This document shows positions 35,974 to 44,207 of a stretch of 64,000 bases of DNA, one piece after another. Under the pieces are notes generated by a model. It saw only the letters and a program-made list of their open reading frames with translations. It did no database searches and had not been told where the DNA came from. Location: assembly GCF_016863175.1 (NCBI RefSeq), contig NZ_BOOJ01000027.1:62001-126000 (forward strand), written 5' to 3'. Positions within the stretch are counted from its first letter, which is position 1. Each line of letters starts with the position of its first letter. A program made the position numbers and the translations under genes. Source of the stretch: Paraplanobispora siamensis (lineage in GTDB: Bacteria; Actinomycetota; Actinomycetes; Streptosporangiales; Streptosporangiaceae).

Positions 35974-36752
35974 ACGGGCGCCTCCCCCCGGACCGAGGGA
36001 TGCCAGGCGAGCACCCGGCGCTCCAGGGCGCGGACCCCGACGTTCACCGCGACGCCGACCAGCCCCGCCAGGACCACCAGCGCGTACATCGTGGTCACCG
36101 CGCCCGCGGACTGGGCCGCCTGGATGGACAGGCCCAGGCCGGGGCTGCCGATGACCAGTTCGGCGGTGATCGCGAGGATGAAGGCCACGGCCGCGGCCAG
36201 TCGCAGGCCGGTCATGACGTACGGCAGCGCCGTCGGCCAGACCAGGTGGCGGATCCGGGACCAGGCCGACAACCCGTAGGACCGGGCGGTGTCGTGGGCG
36301 ACGGCGTCGACGTCCGCGACGCCGTACAGGACCTGGATGAGCACCTGCCAGAACGCCGCGTAGACCACCAGCAGGAGCGTGGAGCCGAGCGAGGCGCCGA
36401 ACAGCAGGGTGGCCAGGGGGATCAGCGCGACCGACGGGATGGGGCGCAGGAACTCGACGGTGGAGTGCGTCGCGGCGCGCAGGCCCGGCACGGAGCCGAT
36501 CACCATCCCGGCGGCCACCGCGGCGCAGAACGCGATGGCCAGCCCCAGCGCCCAGCCCCACATGGTCTCGCCGAGGGCGATCCACAGCTCGGCGGTGGCC
36601 AGCTCCGCCGCCAGGGCGCCCAGGATCTCCGAGGCCGGGGGCAGGAACCTCTCGTCCACCGGCCCGAGCCGGGAGGCCGCCTCCATCACCACCAGCAACC
36701 CGCCCAGCCCCGCCGCGCCGTACCCGATCCGGGACCCGATGCCGCGCCTCAC
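35970..36752 (-). CDS. ABC transporter permease (NitT/TauT type), first subunit
   Basis: 260 aa from a GTG at 36752 overlapping the binding-protein stop (GTGA). Six TM segments; EAA loop region DTARSYGLSAWSRIRHLVWPT; FLRPIPSVALIPLATLLFG is typical of SsuC/TauC permeases. It sits second in the operon SBP-permease-permease-ATPase-mdlC-aldehyde dehydrogenase. Confidence 0.88.
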   Translation of the reverse strand: MRRGIGSRIGYGAAGLGGLLVVMEAASRLGPVDERFLPPASEILGALAAELATAELWIALGETMWGWALGLAIAFCAAVAAGMVIGSVPGLRAATHSTVEFLRPIPSVALIPLATLLFGASLGSTLLLVVYAAFWQVLIQVLYGVADVDAVAHDTARSYGLSAWSRIRHLVWPTALPYVMTGLRLAAAVAFILAITAELVIGSPGLGLSIQAAQSAGAVTTMYALVVLAGLVGVAVNVGVRALERRVLAWHPSVRGEAPV

Positions 36753-37690
36753 GGGATCAGCGTGTTCACGTCGACCTCGCCCTTGAGCACGCCGTCGCCC
36801 TGCGCGAGGTCCGCGATCTCCTGCACCGACTCCTCGTTGATCTCCGTTCCCCACTTCGGCAGGTAGATCTCGGCGATCACCTCTGGAGCGATCTTGGTGT
36901 AGGTCTTCAGGGCCTCGCGGGCCTCCTCCGGGTGCTCCTGGGCGTAGGTCAGCGACTCGTTCATCGCCGCGGTGAACCGCTTGACCAGGTCGGGATCGGT
37001 CTTGCCGGTGGTGAAGTACATCGCGACGGTCAGGTCCTCGACTGGCTCGGCGAAGTTCCACGTCACCGGGCGGGCCCCCCGGCTGAGCGCCTGGCTGACG
37101 AAGGGCTCGACCACCCAGATCGCGTCGACCTGCCCGTTCTCCAGCGCGGCGGGCGCGTCGGGGAAGGCCAGCTCCACGAACTCGATCCCGTCGGGGTCGC
37201 CGCCCGCGTCGCGCACCGCGGCGCGGATCGTGGTGTCGCCGATGTTCTTGAGCTGGTTGACCGAGACCTTCTTGCCGGCCAGGTCCTTGGCGGTCTTGAC
37301 GGGGCTGTCCGGCTTGACCAGGACGGCGCTGAAGTCCTTGCCCGGCACGCCGGTGGAGGCGACCCCGTTGGTGACGACCTTGACGTCGAGCCCCTGCTCG
37401 ACCGCGGTGAGCAGGGAGGTGGTGTTGGCGAAGGCGAACTGGAACTGCCCGCTGACCGCTCCGGAGATGCTGGCGGCGCCGCCCTGCACGGGGGTGATGG
37501 TCAGGTCGATGTTCTGCTTGTCGAAGAAGCCCTTGGCCTTGCCGAGATGGATCGGGGCCGTGTCGACGATGGCGATGACGCCCGCGTTGACCTTGTCCTT
37601 CCCGCCCGCCGCGGGCTCCTCCTCAGATCCGCACGCCGCCTGCGCGGCCAATAGCAGCGCGACGGCCAGCACGGTGAACGGACGGCGCAT
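36749..37690 (-). CDS. ABC transporter substrate-binding lipoprotein (NitT/TauT/SsuA type)
   Basis: 313 aa. A signal peptide ends LLLAAQAACGS, a lipobox-like site with Cys20. The mature chain has the SsuA/THI5-like pattern (GLDVKVVTNG, DLAGKKVSVNQLKNIGDT, AIWVVEPFVSQAL). It is first in a leftward operon feeding benzoylformate decarboxylase and aldehyde dehydrogenase. The ligand is therefore probably an aromatic acid such as benzoylformate or mandelate rather than taurine (inference from context). Confidence 0.85.
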   Translation of the reverse strand: MRRPFTVLAVALLLAAQAACGSEEEPAAGGKDKVNAGVIAIVDTAPIHLGKAKGFFDKQNIDLTITPVQGGAASISGAVSGQFQFAFANTTSLLTAVEQGLDVKVVTNGVASTGVPGKDFSAVLVKPDSPVKTAKDLAGKKVSVNQLKNIGDTTIRAAVRDAGGDPDGIEFVELAFPDAPAALENGQVDAIWVVEPFVSQALSRGARPVTWNFAEPVEDLTVAMYFTTGKTDPDLVKRFTAAMNESLTYAQEHPEEAREALKTYTKIAPEVIAEIYLPKWGTEINEESVQEIADLAQGDGVLKGEVDVNTLIP

Positions 37691-37720
37691 CTGACCTCCC
37701 GAGGGAGAGGTTGGGGGTGT

Positions 37721-37735
37721 GTTCGCTATGCGAAC
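37721..37735. promoter_or_regulatory. IclR/PcaR-type box 1 (importer side)
   Basis: GTTCGCTATGCGAAC is a 15-base GTTCG-N5-CGAAC inverted repeat 31 bases upstream of the binding-lipoprotein start. It matches the two boxes on the pca side of the same intergenic region, indicating shared control by an IclR-family protein. Confidence 0.72.
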
Positions 37736-37842
37736 GACGATTCTCTCAACGAACGGGCGATATCGCGGAAGCTACGCCGCCCTTCACGGTTAGTCAAGGA
37801 TCAGCAGCCGGAGAATTGACGATCCGGACATCAGGTCAGTAT

Positions 37843-37876
37843 GTTCGTTAAAAGAACTTGAGTTCGCATGCCGAAC
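37843..37876. promoter_or_regulatory. IclR/PcaR-type boxes 2 and 3 (pca side)
   Basis: GTTCGTTAAAAGAAC (37843-37857) and GTTCGCATGCCGAAC (37862-37876) start 19 bases apart and repeat the GTTCG-N5-CGAAC pattern. PcaU/PcaR/PobR-type IclR regulators bind repeated 10-base half-sites like these. Box 3 includes the ATG at 37868, arguing that this codon is not the real pcaI start. Confidence 0.75.
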
Positions 37877-37894
37877 ACTCCTGAAGGGGGCATG

Positions 37895-38716
37895 ATGGCC
37901 ACGGTGATCCCGCTCGCCGAGGCGGTGGCGAATCTCGTCCACGACGGTGACAGCGTCGCGCTGGAGGGTTTCACCCACCTGATCCCCTACGCGGCCGGGC
38001 ACGAGATCATCCGCCAGGGACGCCGCGATCTGACGCTGATCCGGATGACCCCCGACCTGATCTACGACCAGCTCATCGGGATGGGCTGCGCCCGCCGGCT
38101 GATCTTCTCCTGGGGCGGCAACCCGGGCGTCGGCTCGCTGCACCGCTTCCGGGACGCGGTGCAGAACCGCTGGCCCGCCCCGCTGGAGGTCGAGGAGCAC
38201 AGCCACGCAGGCATCGCCAACGCCTACGTCGCCGGCGCCTCGGGGCTGCCGTTCGCCGTGCTGCGCGGCTACCGCGGCACCGACCTGCCCGTGCACACCG
38301 CCACCGTCAAGCCGATCACCTGCCCCTTCACCGGCGAGGAGCTCACCGCCGTCCCGGCGATCAACCCCGACGTCGCGATCGTCCACGCCCAGCGCGCCGA
38401 CCGGCACGGCAACGTGCAGCTGTGGGGCATCACCGGGGTCCAGAAGGAGGCAGTGCTCGCGGCCAGGCGCTCCCTGGTCACCGTGGAGGAGGTCGTCGAG
38501 GAGCTGGAGCCCCACCCCGGGGCGGTCACGCTGCCCGGCTGGGTGATCACCCACGTGTCAGAGGCGCCGGGCGGTTCCCACCCCTCCTACAGCGCGGGAT
38601 ACTCCGTCCGCGACAACGACTTCTATCAGGCCTGGGACGCGATCGCCCGCGACCGCGAGAGCTTCCTGACCTGGATGGACGAGCACGTCCTCACCCGCGA
38701 GGCGGCCCGCCCATGA
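37895..38716 (+). CDS. pcaI: 3-oxoadipate CoA-transferase subunit A
   Basis: 273 aa from the ATG at 37895, chosen for GAAGGGGG just upstream and because an earlier ATG (37868) lies in an operator. Family I CoA-transferase alpha subunit: VALEGFTHLIPYAAGHEIIRQG, FSWGGNPGVGSLHRF, GLPFAVLRGYRGTDL. With PcaJ it activates beta-ketoadipate to its CoA ester using succinyl-CoA. It overlaps pcaJ by ATGA. Glutaconate-type CoA-transferase is the alternative; the thiolase and PcaB neighbours favour PcaI. Confidence 0.82.
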   Translation: MATVIPLAEAVANLVHDGDSVALEGFTHLIPYAAGHEIIRQGRRDLTLIRMTPDLIYDQLIGMGCARRLIFSWGGNPGVGSLHRFRDAVQNRWPAPLEVEEHSHAGIANAYVAGASGLPFAVLRGYRGTDLPVHTATVKPITCPFTGEELTAVPAINPDVAIVHAQRADRHGNVQLWGITGVQKEAVLAARRSLVTVEEVVEELEPHPGAVTLPGWVITHVSEAPGGSHPSYSAGYSVRDNDFYQAWDAIARDRESFLTWMDEHVLTREAARP

Positions 38717-39528
38717 CCGCCTCGGGAGGCCAGTCCACGTCCACCTCGGGAGAGCTCCTCATGTCCGCCCCTTCCCCGCAGTCCTACACGGCCGACGAGA
38801 TGATGACCGTGGCCGCCGCCCGGCGGCTGCGCGGCGGCTCGTGCTTCGTCGGCATCGGCCTGCCCAGCCTCGCCGCCAACCTCGCCCGCCGCACCCACGC
38901 CCCCGACCTCGTGCTCATCTACGAGTCCGGGACCATCGGCGCCAAGCCCGACCTGCCTCCCCTGTCCATCGGGGACGGGGTGCTGGCCGACACCGCCGAC
39001 TCCGTCGTGAGCGTGCCGGAGATCTTCAACTACTGGCTCCAGCCCGGCCGCATCGACGTCGGCTTCCTCGGCGCGGCCCAGATCGACAGGTACGCCAACA
39101 TCAACACGACCGTGATCGGCCCCTACGAGGACCCCAAGGTCCGCCTGCCCGGCGCGGGCGGGGCGCCGGAGATCGCCGCCTCCTGCGGCGAGGTGACGGT
39201 GATCGTACGGCAGAGCCCCCGGGCCTTCGTCGACCGCGTGGACTTCGTCACCTCGGTCGGCTTCGGCTCGGGCCCCGGCGACCGGGAGCGCCTGGGCCTG
39301 CGCGGCCGCGGGCCCCGTACGGTCATCACCGACCTGGGCATCCTCGAACCCGACCCCGTCACCTGCGAGCTGGTCCTCACCCACCTGCACCCGGGCGTCA
39401 CCCTCGAGCGGGCCCGCGCCGCCACCGGCTGGGAGCTCGCCGCCGCCCCCGGCCTGCGCGAGACCGAGCCCCCCGCCGACCACGAGCTCGCCGCCCTGCG
39501 GGCCCTGACCGGAGGCCACAGATCATGA
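38713..39528 (+). CDS. pcaJ: 3-oxoadipate CoA-transferase subunit B
   Basis: 271 aa from the ATG overlapping the pcaI stop; an internal ATG at 38761 is an alternative that would drop a Ser/Thr-rich tail. The motif LIYESGTIGAKP carries the catalytic Glu of family I CoA-transferase beta subunits, and GFLGAAQIDRYANINTTVIG is a conserved core segment. Its stop overlaps the thiolase start (ATGA, 39525-39528), so the three form a tightly coupled unit. Confidence 0.82.
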   Translation: MTASGGQSTSTSGELLMSAPSPQSYTADEMMTVAAARRLRGGSCFVGIGLPSLAANLARRTHAPDLVLIYESGTIGAKPDLPPLSIGDGVLADTADSVVSVPEIFNYWLQPGRIDVGFLGAAQIDRYANINTTVIGPYEDPKVRLPGAGGAPEIAASCGEVTVIVRQSPRAFVDRVDFVTSVGFGSGPGDRERLGLRGRGPRTVITDLGILEPDPVTCELVLTHLHPGVTLERARAATGWELAAAPGLRETEPPADHELAALRALTGGHRS

Positions 39529-40733
39529 ACGACGTCTTCATCCTCGACGCGGTCCGCACGCCCATCGGGCGGTACGGCGGCGCGCTGTCGGAGGTGCGCC
39601 CCGACGACCTCGCCGCGCACGTGGTGCGCGCCCTGCCGCAGCGCTCCCCCGGCCTCGACCCGGCCGCCGTCGACGACGTTTTCTTCGGCGCGGCCAACGG
39701 CGCCGGTGAGGACAACCGCAACGTCGCCCGGATGGCGGTCCTGCTCGCCGGGCTTCCGGTCACCGTCCCCGGCACCACCGTCAACCGGCTGTGCGGCTCG
39801 GGCCTGGAGGCCGCGATCGCCGCGAGCCGGGCGGTGGCCGTGGGCGACGCCTCGCTGGTGATCGCCGGTGGCTCGGAGTCGATGAGCCGGGCCCCGTGGG
39901 TCATGCCCAAGCCCTCGCGCGGGTTCGAGCGCGGCCCGCAGACCCTGCACGACACCGCCCTCGGCTGGCGCATGGTCAACCCCGCGATGCCGGCCGGGTG
40001 GACGGTGGCGCTGGGCGAGGGCGCGGAGATCCTCGCCGACCGCCACGGGATCACCCGCGAGGCCCAGGACGCCTTCGCCCTGCGCAGTCACCATCGCGCG
40101 GCGGCCGCCTGGGACGCCGGGGTCCTCACCGGCGAGGTGGTCCCGCTGGAGGTCCCCGCCGGGCGGTCCGGGACCGTGACCGTGGAGCGCGACGAGTCGA
40201 TCAGGGCCGACACGACCATGGAGTCCCTGGCCCGGCTCAAGCCGGCCTTCCGCCCCGGCGGCACGGTCACCGCGGGCAACGCCTCCCCGCTGAACGACGG
40301 GGCCGCCGCCCTGCTCCTGGGCGACGAGGCGGGAGCCGCCCGGGCCGGGCGGGCGCCGCTGGCCCGGATCGTCTCGCGGGCCGCCACCGGCGTGGAGCCG
40401 CACCTGTTCGGGATCGGCCCGGTCGAGGCCGCCCGCACGGCGCTCAAGCGCGCGGGGCTGTCGTGGTCCGACCTGAGCGCGGTCGAGCTCAACGAGGCCT
40501 TCGCCGTCCAGTCCCTGGCCTGCCTGGCCGAGTGGCCCGACCTCGACCCGGAGATCGTCAACGTGCACGGCGGGGCCATCGCCCTGGGCCACCCCCTCGG
40601 CGCCTCCGGCGCCCGCATCCTGGGCACGCTCGCGCACGCCCTCCACCGGCGGGGCGGCGGGTACGGCCTGGCCGCCATCTGCATCGGCGTCGGTCAGGGT
40701 CTGGCCGTGGTTCTGGAGGGAATCCCCTCCTGA
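39525..40733 (+). CDS. pcaF: Beta-ketoadipyl-CoA thiolase
   Basis: 402 aa, usual thiolase length. It starts MNDVFILDAVRTPIGRYGG, has the acylated Cys in NRLCGSGLEA, SESMSRAPWVM, NEAFAVQSLA (His/Asn region) and the late GGAIALGHPLGASGARI and CIGVGQG Cys. It cleaves beta-ketoadipyl-CoA to succinyl-CoA and acetyl-CoA. A generic acetyl-CoA acetyltransferase cannot be excluded from motifs alone, but gene order supports PcaF. It is followed by a terminator-like hairpin. Confidence 0.85.
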   Translation: MNDVFILDAVRTPIGRYGGALSEVRPDDLAAHVVRALPQRSPGLDPAAVDDVFFGAANGAGEDNRNVARMAVLLAGLPVTVPGTTVNRLCGSGLEAAIAASRAVAVGDASLVIAGGSESMSRAPWVMPKPSRGFERGPQTLHDTALGWRMVNPAMPAGWTVALGEGAEILADRHGITREAQDAFALRSHHRAAAAWDAGVLTGEVVPLEVPAGRSGTVTVERDESIRADTTMESLARLKPAFRPGGTVTAGNASPLNDGAAALLLGDEAGAARAGRAPLARIVSRAATGVEPHLFGIGPVEAARTALKRAGLSWSDLSAVELNEAFAVQSLACLAEWPDLDPEIVNVHGGAIALGHPLGASGARILGTLAHALHRRGGGYGLAAICIGVGQGLAVVLEGIPS

Positions 40734-40738
40734 GGGGC

Positions 40739-40768
40739 CCGGGGACGCCGTTCCCCGGACCGCTTTTT
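40739..40768 (+). terminator. Intrinsic terminator after pcaF
   Basis: CCGGGGA pairs with TCCCCGG (40739-40745 and 40752-40758) across a six-base loop, followed by ACCGCTTTTT. It lies between pcaF and pcaB, suggesting partial termination or a separate pcaB transcript. Confidence 0.6.
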
Positions 40769-40815
40769 CCAGGCAACGACTCACGACGACGACGCGCATC
40801 GCGCCGGAGGTGACC

Positions 40816-42180
40816 ATGACCTCGTCGCAATCGGACGGGCTGTTCTCGGGGACTTTCTCCCGGGGTGGGGCGGCCGCGGAGGTGTCGGACTCCGGATGGC
40901 TGGCGGCGATGCTGGACGTCGAGGCCGCGCTGGCCGCCGCGCAGGCCGGGCTCGGCCTGATCCCCGCGGAGGCGGCGGAGGCGATCGGCAAGGCCTGCGA
41001 CCCCGGCCTCTTCGACGTGGCCGGGCTGGGCCACCGGGCCGGACCGGCGGGCAACCCGGCGATCCCGCTGGTCGCCGCGCTACGCGAGCAGGTCGAGCCC
41101 GGCGTACGGCGGTTCGTGCACTACGGCGCGACCAGCCAGGACGTCAACGACACGGCCGCGATGCTGGTCGCCTGCCGCGCCCTCGTGCCGGTCCTGGCCG
41201 ACCTGGAGGCCTCGGCCGAGGCGTGCGCCGGGCTGGCCGCCGGGCACCGCGACACCCCCATGGCCGGGCGCACCGTCCTGCAGCACGCCGTACCGATCAC
41301 CTTCGGGCTGAAGGCGGCCGGCTGGCTGAGCGCGCTGGACCGGGCGCGGGCCCGGCTGGACGGGCTGAGCCTCCCCGTCCAGTACGGCGGGGCCGCCGGG
41401 ACGCTGGCCGTCCTGGGCGAGCGCGGCCACGAGGTGCCGCCGCGCCTGGCGGCCGAGCTGGGCCTGGCCGAGCCCCTGCTGCCGTGGCACACCGACAGGA
41501 GCCCGGTCGCCGAGCTGGCCTGCGCCCTCGGCGTGGCCGCCGGGACGCTCGGCAAGATCGCCACCGATGTGAAGCTCCTGGCCCAGACCGAGGTCGCCGA
41601 GGTGGCCGAGCCGACGGCGCCCGGCAGGGGCGGCTCCAGCGCCATGCCGCACAAGCGCAACCCGGTGGGCGCGATGTCCGTGCTCGCCTGCGTCCAGCGG
41701 GTGCCCGGCCTGGTGGGATCGGTGCTCGCCGGGATGGCCCAGGAGCACGAGCGCGCGGCGGGGCCGTGGCAGGCCGAGTGGGAGACGCTGGGCGAGCTTC
41801 TGCGCCTGACCGGCTCGGCCGCCTGCTGGCTCCGCGAGGTGCTGGAAGGGCTTACGGTCGACGCCGACCGGATGCGCGCCAACCTGGACGCCACCCGGGG
41901 ACTGCTGATGGCCGAGCGGGTCGTCGCCGCGCTCGGCGGCTCCCCCGCCGCCCGCGAACGGGTGGACGCCGCCTGCGCCCGGGCCGTCGAGGAGAACCTC
42001 TCCCTGCGCGACGCCCTCCTCGCCGATCCCGAGGGCGGCCTGTCCCCCGGGGAGCTGGACTCCGTGCTGGACCCCGCGGGCCACCTCGGCTCGGCCGGGG
42101 TCTTCGTCGACCGGACCCTCGCCCGGGCACGCGGCTGGGACCACGGCCACGGCCACGGGCACCGGCCCGCCGGAGCCTGA
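40816..42180 (+). CDS. pcaB: 3-carboxy-cis,cis-muconate cycloisomerase
   Basis: 454 aa; ATG at 40816 lies five bases after GGAGG (a GTG at 40810 overlaps that site). Fumarase/ASL superfamily signature GRGGSSAMPHKRNPVGA with the catalytic Ser loop; FVHYGATSQDVNDTA and GRTVLQHAVPITFG are the other conserved blocks. It converts carboxymuconate from protocatechuate cleavage to gamma-carboxymuconolactone. pcaGH, pcaC and pcaD are not in this window. The C-terminus ends in a Gly/His stretch (WDHGHGHGHRP). Confidence 0.85.
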   Translation: MTSSQSDGLFSGTFSRGGAAAEVSDSGWLAAMLDVEAALAAAQAGLGLIPAEAAEAIGKACDPGLFDVAGLGHRAGPAGNPAIPLVAALREQVEPGVRRFVHYGATSQDVNDTAAMLVACRALVPVLADLEASAEACAGLAAGHRDTPMAGRTVLQHAVPITFGLKAAGWLSALDRARARLDGLSLPVQYGGAAGTLAVLGERGHEVPPRLAAELGLAEPLLPWHTDRSPVAELACALGVAAGTLGKIATDVKLLAQTEVAEVAEPTAPGRGGSSAMPHKRNPVGAMSVLACVQRVPGLVGSVLAGMAQEHERAAGPWQAEWETLGELLRLTGSAACWLREVLEGLTVDADRMRANLDATRGLLMAERVVAALGGSPAARERVDAACARAVEENLSLRDALLADPEGGLSPGELDSVLDPAGHLGSAGVFVDRTLARARGWDHGHGHGHRPAGA

Positions 42181-42208
42181 GGAGGCGGGAGCCTGCGGTG
42201 GCGTTAAG

Positions 42209-42221
42209 GTTCGATCGGAAC
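42209..42221. promoter_or_regulatory. Possible IclR-type site upstream of the regulator gene
   Basis: GTTCGATCGGAAC resembles the GTTCG-N5-CGAAC boxes at 37.7-37.9 kb but is two bases shorter. It lies 14 bases before the IclR start codon, a position suited to autoregulation. Confidence 0.35.
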
Positions 42222-42234
42222 GAGGAGGGCGCAG

Positions 42235-43038
42235 ATGGTCGAGCCGGTTGACCGCAGCTCGGATCACGTGCAGTCGCTGGCCAGGGGGCTCGCGGTGATC
42301 CGGGCGTTCAGCGCGGCCGCGCCCGAGCTGACGCTCAGCGAGGTCGCCCGCGCCACGGGCCTGACCCGCGCGGCGGCCCGCAGGTTCCTGCTGACGTTGG
42401 TGGACCTCGGCTACGTGCGCACCGACGGGCGGCTGTTCGCCCTGTCCCCGCGCGTCCTTGAGCTCGGCTACGCCTACCTGTCCAGCCTCTCCCTGCCCGA
42501 GGTGGCCGAGCCGCACCTCGAACGGCTCGTCGCCGAGGTCCACGAGTCGGCCTCGGTGGCGGTGCTCGACGGCGAGGACGTCGTCTACGTCTCCCGGGTG
42601 GCGACCACCAGGATCATGCGGGTGACGATCAACATCGGCACCCGCTTCCCCGCCCACTGCACCTCGATGGGGCGGGTGCTGCTGGCCTGGCTGCCCCCGG
42701 ACGAGCTCGACGCCTACCTGGAGCGCGCCGAGCTGCGCGCCTTCACCTCCAGGACCGTCACCGAGCCCGCCGTGCTCCGCGCCGAGCTGGCCAGGGTCCG
42801 CTCCCAGGGATGGTCGATGGTCGACCAGGAGCTGGAGGAGGGACTGCGCTCGATCGCCGTCCCGCTCAGGGAGCGCTCGGGCCGGGTGGCCGCGGCGATG
42901 AACGTCTCCTCCCACGCGAGCCGTACCACCGCCGAGTCCGCCCGGCGCGACCTGCTGCCGCACCTGCTGGCGACGGCCGCGCGGGTCGAGGCCGACCTGC
43001 ACGCCACGGGCGCCAGGGGCACCGCGCTGTCCCGCTGA
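42235..43038 (+). CDS. pcaR: IclR-family regulator, PcaR/PcaU/PobR type
   Basis: 267 aa; GAGGAGGG precedes the ATG. N-terminal winged HTH (LARGLAVIRAF, LTLSEVARATGLTRAAARRFLLTL), then an effector domain (RIMRVTINIGTRFPAHCTSMGRVLLAW, GWSMVDQELEEGLRSIAVPL, MNVSSHASR) typical of the PcaR/PcaU/PobR branch. It is the natural candidate for binding the GTTCG-N5-CGAAC boxes between the transporter operon and pcaI. The ligand is likely beta-ketoadipate or protocatechuate (known for the family). Confidence 0.85.
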   Translation: MVEPVDRSSDHVQSLARGLAVIRAFSAAAPELTLSEVARATGLTRAAARRFLLTLVDLGYVRTDGRLFALSPRVLELGYAYLSSLSLPEVAEPHLERLVAEVHESASVAVLDGEDVVYVSRVATTRIMRVTINIGTRFPAHCTSMGRVLLAWLPPDELDAYLERAELRAFTSRTVTEPAVLRAELARVRSQGWSMVDQELEEGLRSIAVPLRERSGRVAAAMNVSSHASRTTAESARRDLLPHLLATAARVEADLHATGARGTALSR

Positions 43039-43065
43039 GCGTTCCCGTACGGTGGGAGCCGGATC

Positions 43066-43109
43066 TGGAGAGCGCTCCCCGGCGACGGGACCGGATGACA
43101 ACGTTGTCC
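43066..43109. promoter_or_regulatory. LacI-type operators and leaderless promoter of the LacI gene
   Basis: TGACAACGTTGTCC (43096-43109) is a near-perfect palindrome. It overlaps a -35-like TTGTCC (43104-43109); 17 bases later GATGAT (43127-43132) may be the -10, placing the transcript start at the GTG at 43139 (leaderless). A second imperfect site, GGAGAGCGCTCCCC around 43067-43080, resembles the CebR box TGGGAGCGCTCCCA. The first palindrome recurs upstream of the sugar ABC importer at 52180. Confidence 0.65.
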
Positions 43110-43138
43110 AGGGGCCCGGCCTGGGTGATGATCGGACG

Positions 43139-44131
43139 GTGGCAGACAGCATGCGGGGGCGTCCCACGATGAAGGACGTCGCCGCCGCGGCCGGGGTGGC
43201 GCTCAAGACCGTCTCGCGGGTCGTCAACGACGAGCCCGGAGTCAACCCGGCCACGGCCGAACGGGTGGTGGCCGCGATCGCGCAGCTCGGCTACCGGCGC
43301 AACGAGAGCGCCCGGGTGCTGCGCCGTGGCCGGACGGCCACCATCGGGCTGGTGATCGAGGACGTGGCCGACCCGTTCTACTCCGGGATGAGCCGCGCGG
43401 TGGAGGACGTGGCGCTCCGGCACGGTTCGCTGGTGCTCAGCGGCTCCTCCGGCGAGGACCCCCTGCGTGAGCGCGAGCTCGTGCTCACCTTCTGCGCGCG
43501 CCGGGTGGACGGGCTGATCATCGTCCCCGCCGGGACCGACCACGACTACCTGCTGCCCGAGCTCGACGCGGGCATCGCCGCCGTCTTCGCCGACCGGCCG
43601 GGCGGGCTGGAGGCCGACACCGTCATCTGCGACAACGCCGGCGGCGCGCACGCCGGGGTCGCCCACCTGATCCGGCACGGCCACCGCCGGATCGCCTTCC
43701 TCGGCGACAGCGCGTCCATCTTCACCGCGAGCGAGCGCCTGCGGGGTTACCGCCGGGCCCTGGCCGAGGCGGGCCTGCCCGCGAACGAGTCCCTGATCGC
43801 GATGGGTCCCGCCGACCGGGCCGGGGCCGCGCTGTGCGCGATGCTCGCCGCCGCCGACCCGCCCACGGCGGTCTTCACCGGCAACGGCCGGATCACCGTG
43901 GCCGCCCTGCGCACCGGCCACCGCCCGGCCCTGGTCGGCTTCGACGACTTCGAGCTGGCCGACGTGCTGACGCCCGGCGTGACCGTGGTGGCCCAGGCCC
44001 CGGACGGGCTCGGCCGTACCGCCGCCGAGATGCTCTTCCGCCGCATGTCCGGCGAGCCGGGCCCCGCCGAGCGGATCCAGCTGCCCACCCGCCTGATCCC
44101 CCGCGGCTCCGGAGAGATCCCGCCGCCCTGA
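43139..44131 (+). CDS. LacI-family regulator, likely controlling the sugar ABC importer
   Basis: 330 aa from the GTG at 43139; ATGs at 43151 and 43169 are alternatives. HTH: TMKDVAAAAGVALKTVSRVVN; hinge NESARVLRRGRTATIGLVIED; ligand-binding domain with HRRIAFLGD and ALVGFDDFELADVLTPGVTVV. It has the same operator in its own promoter and upstream of the sugar-binding lipoprotein gene near 52.1 kb, so it probably represses both. It lies beside the IclR gene but belongs to a different circuit. Confidence 0.87.
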   Translation: MADSMRGRPTMKDVAAAAGVALKTVSRVVNDEPGVNPATAERVVAAIAQLGYRRNESARVLRRGRTATIGLVIEDVADPFYSGMSRAVEDVALRHGSLVLSGSSGEDPLRERELVLTFCARRVDGLIIVPAGTDHDYLLPELDAGIAAVFADRPGGLEADTVICDNAGGAHAGVAHLIRHGHRRIAFLGDSASIFTASERLRGYRRALAEAGLPANESLIAMGPADRAGAALCAMLAAADPPTAVFTGNGRITVAALRTGHRPALVGFDDFELADVLTPGVTVVAQAPDGLGRTAAEMLFRRMSGEPGPAERIQLPTRLIPRGSGEIPPP

Positions 44132-44207
44132 CCCGCTCCCCGTCCCGCGAGCCGGGAACCGCCGGAGGACCGAGACCGCGCTCAGCCCCGGCCACCCGGC
44201 GCCCGCC

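Noticed and set aside
37868-37894. ATG at 37868 as the pcaI start
   Set aside because: It lies inside the third GTTCG-N5-CGAAC box and lacks a ribosome site; ATG at 37895 follows GAAGGGGG.
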